This document shows positions 62,536-64,000 of a stretch of DNA of 64,000 bases, piece after piece. Positions within the stretch are counted from its first letter, which is position 1; each line of letters starts with the position of its first letter. The notes under the pieces are model-generated. The model was not told the origin of the DNA. It made no database searches and saw only the letters and a program-made list of their open reading frames with translations. Origin of the DNA: Blastococcus sp. HT6-4 (GTDB lineage: Bacteria; Actinomycetota; Actinomycetes; Mycobacteriales; Geodermatophilaceae); contig NZ_CP155551.1 of assembly GCF_039679125.1 (NCBI RefSeq), positions 3,968,001 to 4,032,000 on the forward strand, read 5' to 3'. Made by a program: the position numbers and the translations under genes.

Positions 62536-62609
62536 GCGGGTGTAGTTCAATGGTAGAACATCAGCTTCCCAAGCTGACAGTGCGAGTTCGATTCTCGTCA
62601 CCCGCTCCA
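62536..62609 (+). tRNA. tRNA-Gly (anticodon CCC)
   Basis: Acceptor arms GCGGGTG and CACCCGC pair perfectly. The D-arm is GTTC-loop-GAAC, the anticodon stem is TCAGC/GCTGA around loop TTCCCAA, and the T-arm is CGAG-TTCGATT-CTCG. The CCA end is encoded (62607-62609). It reads GGG codons. Confidence 0.97.
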
Positions 62610-62618
62610 CGACGCCCC

Positions 62619-62646
62619 GAGGCCCCGGTCCACCGACCGGGGCCTC
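62619..62646. terminator. Bidirectional hairpin terminator
   Basis: Perfect 12-bp stem (62619-62630 with 62635-62646) and a 4-nt loop, 10 bp after the tRNA and 28 bp before the stop of the opposing PKS gene. Confidence 0.82.
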
Positions 62647-62673
62647 GTCGCGTCCGGGGGTGCGGCCGGCCGG

Positions 62674-63702
62674 TCAGGCGGGCAGCAGCAGCGCGGCGTA
62701 CAGCGTGAGCCCGGGGCCGAACGCCATGGCGACGATCGGGCCGTCGACGTCGGCCAGCTCCTGCAGGACCAGCAGCACGGTGGCCGAGGAGCAGTTGCCG
62801 TGCTCGGCGAGCACCCGGCGGGAGGCGCCCACCTGCTCCTCGGTGAGGCCGAGCTCGTCGCGGACGACGTCGATGATCCGCGGGCCGCCCGGGTGCACGG
62901 CCCAGCCTGCGACGTCCTCGGCCCGCAGCCCGGCCGCGCTCAGCAGCTCGTCGACGACGTCACCGACGTGCCGGGACAGCACGTCGGGCACCCGCGGGGA
63001 CAACCCCATGCGGAAGCCCAGGTCGGTGACGTCCCAGGTCATGTGGTCGGCCGTGGAGGCGTCGGTCCGGGCGACGATCCCGGCCAGCCGGTGCCCGCGC
63101 GAGGCCCCCGGCTCGACGACCACGGCCGCCGCGGCGTCGGAGAACAGCGCGTGCGCGACGACCTGCTCGAGGTCGGCCTGGGCCGGCTGCACGTGCAGGC
63201 TGGTCAGCTCGCAGCAGAGCAGCACCGCCGGGCGGGCGCGCGCGGTGACGAAGTCGCCGACGGCGGCCAGCCCGGGGATCGCCGCGTAGCAGCCCATGTG
63301 GCCGACGAGCAGCCGCTGCAGACCCGGCGGCATGCCCAGGTCGCTGGCGAGCCGGATGTCCAGGCCGGGCGTGGCGTAGCCGGTGCACGTGGCGACGGCG
63401 AAGAGCCCGACGTCCCCCGGCGCCAGCCCGGCTGCGTCGAGCGCACCGGCGACGGCCTGCTTGCCCAGCGGCAGCGCCTCCTCGACGTACCGCGCCATCC
63501 GCGCGCCGGTGCTCCAGCCGCTGAGGTCCTCGTCCATCGGGTTGGCCACGGCGTGCCGGCGGCGCACCCCGGCACCCAGGAAGATCCGGCGGGCGGCCCG
63601 CACGCCCTCGTAGTGGGCGGCGAAGAAGCCGTCCCAGGCGGCCTGCTGGTCCAGGGTGGTGGGCAGCGCGGCGCCGGCGCCGGTGACGACGGCCGCGGTC
63701 AC
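62674..63702 (-). CDS. Type III polyketide synthase
   Basis: A 342-residue chalcone-synthase-like enzyme that condenses malonyl-CoA units on an acyl-CoA starter. The catalytic triad is visible as Cys138 in LLVGHMGCYAAIPGL, His in GWAVHPGGPRIID and Asn in LAEHGNCSSATVL; the AFGPGLTLYAALL end closes the fold. Starter and chain length are unknown, but pairing with a methyltransferase suits methylated alkyl-resorcinols, pyrones or quinones. GTG start with GGAG 8 nt upstream. Confidence 0.92.
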   Translation of the reverse strand: MTAAVVTGAGAALPTTLDQQAAWDGFFAAHYEGVRAARRIFLGAGVRRRHAVANPMDEDLSGWSTGARMARYVEEALPLGKQAVAGALDAAGLAPGDVGLFAVATCTGYATPGLDIRLASDLGMPPGLQRLLVGHMGCYAAIPGLAAVGDFVTARARPAVLLCCELTSLHVQPAQADLEQVVAHALFSDAAAAVVVEPGASRGHRLAGIVARTDASTADHMTWDVTDLGFRMGLSPRVPDVLSRHVGDVVDELLSAAGLRAEDVAGWAVHPGGPRIIDVVRDELGLTEEQVGASRRVLAEHGNCSSATVLLVLQELADVDGPIVAMAFGPGLTLYAALLLPA

Positions 63703-63733
63703 GGGCGCGACTCCACGGCGGACGTGCTCGGGA

Positions 63734-64000
63734 TCATGCGTGCGACGGTACGTGCGCGGCCGCGGCGTCGCCCGCTGGTCGCTTGCGCCCGTAACCGGCG
63801 AAGACGACGGCGGTGGAGCGGAGCGGCTTCATCCGCACGCCCTCGCGGCGGCCCAGCCGCCAGGCCACCGCGTCGCGCACCGACGGGCGCAGGCCGACCA
63901 GCCGGAGGTCCAGCCCCAGCCGGTCGGCGGCGGCCAGCAGCCGCTCGCGGTCGACGAACAGCGCGGGATCGTGGATGCCCGGGGGCGGGCCGCCGGGAAG
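63734..64000 (-). CDS. SAM-dependent methyltransferase, C-terminal part (runs off the window)
   Basis: The last 88 residues and stop of a minus-strand gene whose start lies beyond the right edge. Residues near the end read VGLRPSVRDAVAWRLGRREG, MKPLRSTAVVFAGYGRKR, the closing strand pattern of class I methyltransferases found beside type III PKS genes. The PKS start follows the stop by 31 bp, so both are probably one operon. Confidence 0.65.
   Translation of the reverse strand, partial: LPGGPPPGIHDPALFVDRERLLAAADRLGLDLRLVGLRPSVRDAVAWRLGRREGVRMKPLRSTAVVFAGYGRKRPAGDAAAAHVPSHA

Overview
The window is high-GC actinobacterial chromosome. Gene content, GTG starts, mycothiol enzymes, HspR/HAIR heat-shock control and many leaderless promoters suggest a motile relative of the Geodermatophilaceae (Blastococcus, Geodermatophilus or Modestobacter type). 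This placement is inferred from protein style, not from a marker-gene tree. I see no transposase, integrase, prophage, CRISPR array or rRNA. One tRNA gene (Gly-CCC) is present.

Layout. 1-6.5 kb: a partial glycosyltransferase, a conserved hypothetical, a small membrane protein, a three-gene overlapping operon (MBL-fold hydrolase, AMP-dependent ligase, GMC oxidoreductase) and a lipoprotein. 6.5-12.6 kb: an M23 cell-wall peptidase, a complete CUT2-type sugar importer, an amino-acid dehydrogenase and DUF3073. 12.7-33.8 kb: de novo purine synthesis in separate minus-strand units (purF-purM; purS-purQ-purL-SCP; purB-purC; purD; purA). Between them lie a mycothiol-dependent formaldehyde module divergent from an OFA transporter with its small subunit, a secreted LGFP-repeat protein, an AI-2E family membrane protein and a glycerophosphodiester phosphodiesterase. 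34-42 kb: a second ABC importer pair with a degenerate ATPase and no binding protein, then DUF3151, fba, a CoA-disulfide-reductase-like flavoprotein, a GlcD-type oxidase and pyrE. 42-50 kb: fasciclin lipoprotein, small membrane proteins, clpB, ohrR-osmC, and a DHA2 exporter under a 42-bp palindrome. 50-55 kb: dnaK-grpE-dnaJ-hspR-marR. 55-64 kb: an AbiEi/DUF559 gene bracketed by 63-bp repeats, a membrane-anchored iron-sulfur reductase, an MFS transporter, dcd, a PAS protein plus soluble chemoreceptor, tRNA-Gly and a type III PKS-methyltransferase pair cut by the right edge.

How it works together. Purine synthesis runs from PRPP through PurF, PurD, PurSQL, PurM, PurC and PurB to adenylate via PurA; purN, purE/K and purH are not here. 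The heat-shock regulon is self-contained: HAIR boxes precede both dnaK and clpB, and the repressor gene hspR is in the dnaK operon. Several genes (dcd, the iron-sulfur reductase, dnaK operon, purA, DUF3151, fba, pyrE, clpB; and separately purB/C/D/Q/L/F/M plus DUF3073) also lie near each other in Mycobacterium tuberculosis (from memory, around Rv0321-Rv0384 and Rv0772-Rv0810), so most of the window is old vertical core.

The best candidates for new biology are the decayed ABC ATPase paralogue, the repeat-bracketed AbiEi/DUF559 gene, the palindrome-controlled MarR/exporter pair attached to the heat-shock operon, the split PAS/chemoreceptor pair and the MBL-ligase-GMC operon. Roughly 16 genes have a TANNNT-like -10 ending 6-8 nt before the start codon, pointing to widespread leaderless translation.
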